In this document: piece by piece, positions 6,177 to 7,802 of the stretch
Layout: each line of letters begins with the position of its first letter
Numbering within the stretch: the first letter of the stretch is position 1
From: Cyanobacteria bacterium UBA11153
GTDB lineage: Bacteria; Cyanobacteriota; Cyanobacteriia; Cyanobacteriales; Coleofasciculaceae
Reading direction: 5' to 3'
Length of the DNA: 7,802 nucleotides
NCBI GenBank assembly: GCA_003511885.1
Contig: DOIX01000235.1
Location: forward strand, 1 to 7,802
Translations under genes and position numbers: made by a program
The notes under the pieces: generated by a model
Told to the model about the DNA's origin: nothing
The model's database searches: none
The model's input: only the letters and a program-made list of their open reading frames with translations

Positions 6177-6989
6177 ATGGAGGAAAGGGTACAAAAAATT
6201 CTTTCGCAGTGGGGCATAGCCTCACGCCGTCAGGCTGAGAAAATGATCTTAGCAGGATTGGTTAAGCTTAATGGTAAAGTCGTAAATTTGGGACAAAAAG
6301 CCAATCCCGATACCGATGCGATCGAAGTTAATGGTAAGCTTCTGCAATCGGGAAATCGTCCCGAGCTTATTTATCTTTTACTAAATAAACCAAGGGGTGT
6401 AGTTTCTACTTGCCGCGACTCTCATAAGTGTAATACCATGCAAGAGAAGCGTAACACAGTTCTGGATCTACTGCCGAAGCCCCTTCGAGAAGGTAAGGGG
6501 GTACATCCGGTGGGCAGACTGGATGCAGAATCTACAGGTGCATTAATTCTCACCAATGATGGGGCGCTAACATTTGAGCTTACACATCCTCGCTATCATA
6601 TCCCCAAGACTTATCAGGTGTGGGTAAGGGGTAATCCCCCTGAATCAGTCATTGAGTCTTGGTGCCAGGGAATTAACCTGGATGGCAAAAAAACCTTACC
6701 TGCTAGAGTCAAAATACTCAAATTACAGGGAGAGGAGACACTTTTAGAAATCATCTTGACTGAAGGAAGAAATCGACAAATTCGTCGGGTTGCTGATTTG
6801 TTAGGCTATCCAGTGATTCATCTGCATCGCACCGCCATCGGGCAAATTAAATTACAAATACCAGGTGAACCGGTACTAACCAGTGGTCATTACCGTTATC
6901 TTAGATCTTTTGAAGTTCGCTTCCTCCAAAACCGAGTCCACCAAACATCATTAAAAGTGCTAGCAGATATCAAGGAGTACCGTGTATGA
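6177..6989 (+). CDS. RsuA/RluB-family rRNA pseudouridine synthase
   Basis: This enzyme converts specific uridines of ribosomal RNA to pseudouridine. The 270-residue protein has an N-terminal S4 RNA-binding domain (about 1-48: RVQKILSQWGIASRRQAEKMI, GLVKLNGKVV). The catalytic domain contains LNKPRGVVST (69-78), GRLDAESTGALILTNDG (113-129) with catalytic Asp116, THPRYHIPKTYQVWV (136-150) and EGRNRQIRRVADLLGYPV (196-213). The architecture fits RluB/RsuA/RluE; RluB (23S) is likeliest by size and S4 domain, but the target base cannot be fixed. Between VSTC and TVLDLLP there are about seven more residues than in the E. coli-type loop (RDSHKCNTMQEKRN). The start is set by AGGAG. The stop overlaps the next gene's ATG by 4 nt (ATGA), so the two are translationally coupled. 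Confidence 0.92.
   Translation: MEERVQKILSQWGIASRRQAEKMILAGLVKLNGKVVNLGQKANPDTDAIEVNGKLLQSGNRPELIYLLLNKPRGVVSTCRDSHKCNTMQEKRNTVLDLLPKPLREGKGVHPVGRLDAESTGALILTNDGALTFELTHPRYHIPKTYQVWVRGNPPESVIESWCQGINLDGKKTLPARVKILKLQGEETLLEIILTEGRNRQIRRVADLLGYPVIHLHRTAIGQIKLQIPGEPVLTSGHYRYLRSFEVRFLQNRVHQTSLKVLADIKEYRV
6972..6977 (+). promoter_or_regulatory. ribosome binding site of the RodZ-like gene
   Basis: AAGGAG lies inside the end of the upstream gene, 8 nt before the ATG at 6986. It confirms that start and allows initiation in addition to coupling through the ATGA overlap. Confidence 0.85.
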
Positions 6990-7783
6990 AAAAGGAGAAT
7001 AAACGCAATTTGTCCCAGGAATTAGCCGAAAAGCTCAAAGAAGTCGGCGCTAGACTTCAGAGGCAGCGCACCGAAAAGTCGATTGGTTTAGAGGAAGTTG
7101 CCGCCAAAACTCGCATTCAGACAAGGCTTTTGAGAGCAATTGAAGAAGGTAGGATCGAGCAATTGCCTGAACCTATTTATATTCAAGGATTTGTGCGGCG
7201 TTTTGCCGAGGCAATCGGACTTGATGGTAACGATTTGGTTAGCGATTTTCCTGTGACTGTGACCCCACAGGTTACCAGACCAACCTGGCAATATGTTAGG
7301 GTGGGTCAATTGCGGCCTTTTCATCTCTACTTACTATATGTATTTCTAGTAATTGGTTCTGTTAATGGCTTATCATACATGGTCGGTCGTTCTAATGTCC
7401 AAGCGAGCAAAATTGAGGATGCCTCAAACCCAACCCCAAAATTTCACAGTAGTTCACAACTGCTAAACTCGGGAATAAATATTGAACTTAGTCCAAGTAC
7501 TCCTGGAAAGCCTACTAGTCAAGGCAACAAGCCAGTGCAAGTAGGTGTCACCCTCAAGGCACCATCCTGGATTAGGATTGTTGCTGATGGCAAACCAGTA
7601 TTTGAAGGAACTTTACCAGAAGGAAGTCAACGCACTTGGGTAGCAGATGAAAAATTAGTTGTTCGTGCTGGTAATGCTGGTGGTGTTTTGGTTGAATTTA
7701 ATAACCAAATCGCGAAGCAGATGGGTGCGCCTGGTAAGGTTGAAGAATTGACTTTTGCCGCTAATCAAAATCGCGGTTCTTAG
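6986..7783 (+). CDS. RodZ-like helix-turn-helix membrane protein (HTH_25, DUF4115)
   Basis: The 265-residue protein has the RodZ layout. A cytoplasmic helix-turn-helix domain (about 17-83) contains VGARLQRQRTEKSIGLEEVAAKT, LLRAIEEGRIEQLPEPIYIQGFVRRFAEAIGLD. A juxtamembrane linker and one membrane segment (about 113-134, FHLYLLYVFLVIGSVNGLSYMV) come next. A Ser/Pro/Thr-rich linker follows (about 140-183), then a DUF4115-type beta domain (about 186-259: VQVGVTLKAPSWIRIVADGKPVFEGTLPEGS). In rod-shaped bacteria RodZ links MreB to the elongation machinery. The cyanobacterial role is inferred from the family, and no mre genes are in view. It is the second gene of the pair with the pseudouridine synthase. 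Its stop codon TAG merges with the heptamer array downstream. Confidence 0.87.
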   Translation: MKKENKRNLSQELAEKLKEVGARLQRQRTEKSIGLEEVAAKTRIQTRLLRAIEEGRIEQLPEPIYIQGFVRRFAEAIGLDGNDLVSDFPVTVTPQVTRPTWQYVRVGQLRPFHLYLLYVFLVIGSVNGLSYMVGRSNVQASKIEDASNPTPKFHSSSQLLNSGINIELSPSTPGKPTSQGNKPVQVGVTLKAPSWIRIVADGKPVFEGTLPEGSQRTWVADEKLVVRAGNAGGVLVEFNNQIAKQMGAPGKVEELTFAANQNRGS

Positions 7784-7802
7784 TTGACAGTTGACAGTTG
7801 AC
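7782..7802. repeat. AGTTGAC heptamer array at the window edge
   Basis: Three exact copies of AGTTGAC run from 7782 to the last base, so the true array may be longer. The AG of the first copy is the last two bases of the RodZ-like stop codon TAG. The inverted 10-mer GTCAACTGTC at 3917-3926 shows the same unit on the other strand. Confidence 0.85.

Noticed and set aside
6047..6238. 63-codon plus-strand ORF with a GTG start ahead of the pseudouridine synthase
   Set aside because: It overlaps the well-supported gene by 62 nt in another frame, has no ribosome binding site, and is explained as well by a leader region. It would be revived by conserved homologues.
1..7802. Search for CRISPR, tRNA, rRNA, transposase, toxin-antitoxin or defence genes
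   Set aside because: The heptamer arrays have no spacers, no cloverleaf was seen, and no recognised gene belongs to such systems.

Overview
The window looks like chromosomal DNA from a cyanobacterium, probably a filamentous one. The reasons are six perfect GCGATCGC (HIP1) octamers in 7.8 kb, several different 7-bp-period repeat arrays between genes, and proteins of cyanobacterial type (cyanobacterial-style PurM N-terminus, DUF2993, RodZ-like helix-turn-helix protein, YgfZ). I see no phage, transposase, CRISPR, tRNA or rRNA. The exact genus cannot be read from the sequence.

Layout, left to right. Positions 1-211 are a repeat-rich leader with an inverted repeat and an AATTAGC heptamer array. 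It precedes purM (212-1267, +), which encodes AIR synthetase of purine biosynthesis. A short convergent gap with a CCCGGTT/AACCGGG inverted repeat separates purM from a two-gene minus-strand unit. That unit is an EI24/CysZ-like membrane protein (3193-2354) followed 24 nt later by a His-rich CDF zinc exporter (2329-1409). The divergent gap 3194-3367 is almost entirely repeats: nine heptamers of the GTTAGAA type, then a 17-bp direct repeat. Next is a small conserved-looking protein of unknown function (3368-3751, +). The 245-nt gap 3752-3996 holds an inverted repeat and a possible 46-codon minus-strand ORF or gene remnant.

ygfZ (3997-5058, +), for a folate-dependent Fe-S maintenance protein, follows and faces a DUF2993 lipid-binding-type gene (5893-5183, -). 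The gap between them holds a second copy of the two-armed repeat seen before purM. The 283-nt divergent gap 5894-6176 contains a candidate promoter and a GC-rich stretch that can fold into several helices. It leads into a tight pair with a 4-nt ATGA overlap: an RsuA/RluB-family pseudouridine synthase (6177-6989) and a RodZ-like helix-turn-helix membrane protein (6986-7783). The stop codon of the latter runs into an AGTTGAC heptamer array at the window edge.

The genes are mostly unrelated housekeeping functions (purines, metal export, Fe-S maintenance, rRNA modification, cell shape). I do not see a convincing new biological system. The most unusual content is intergenic: several unrelated heptamer families placed exactly at gene boundaries, a dispersed inverted repeat in two places, a candidate structured leader, and a possible unannotated small ORF.
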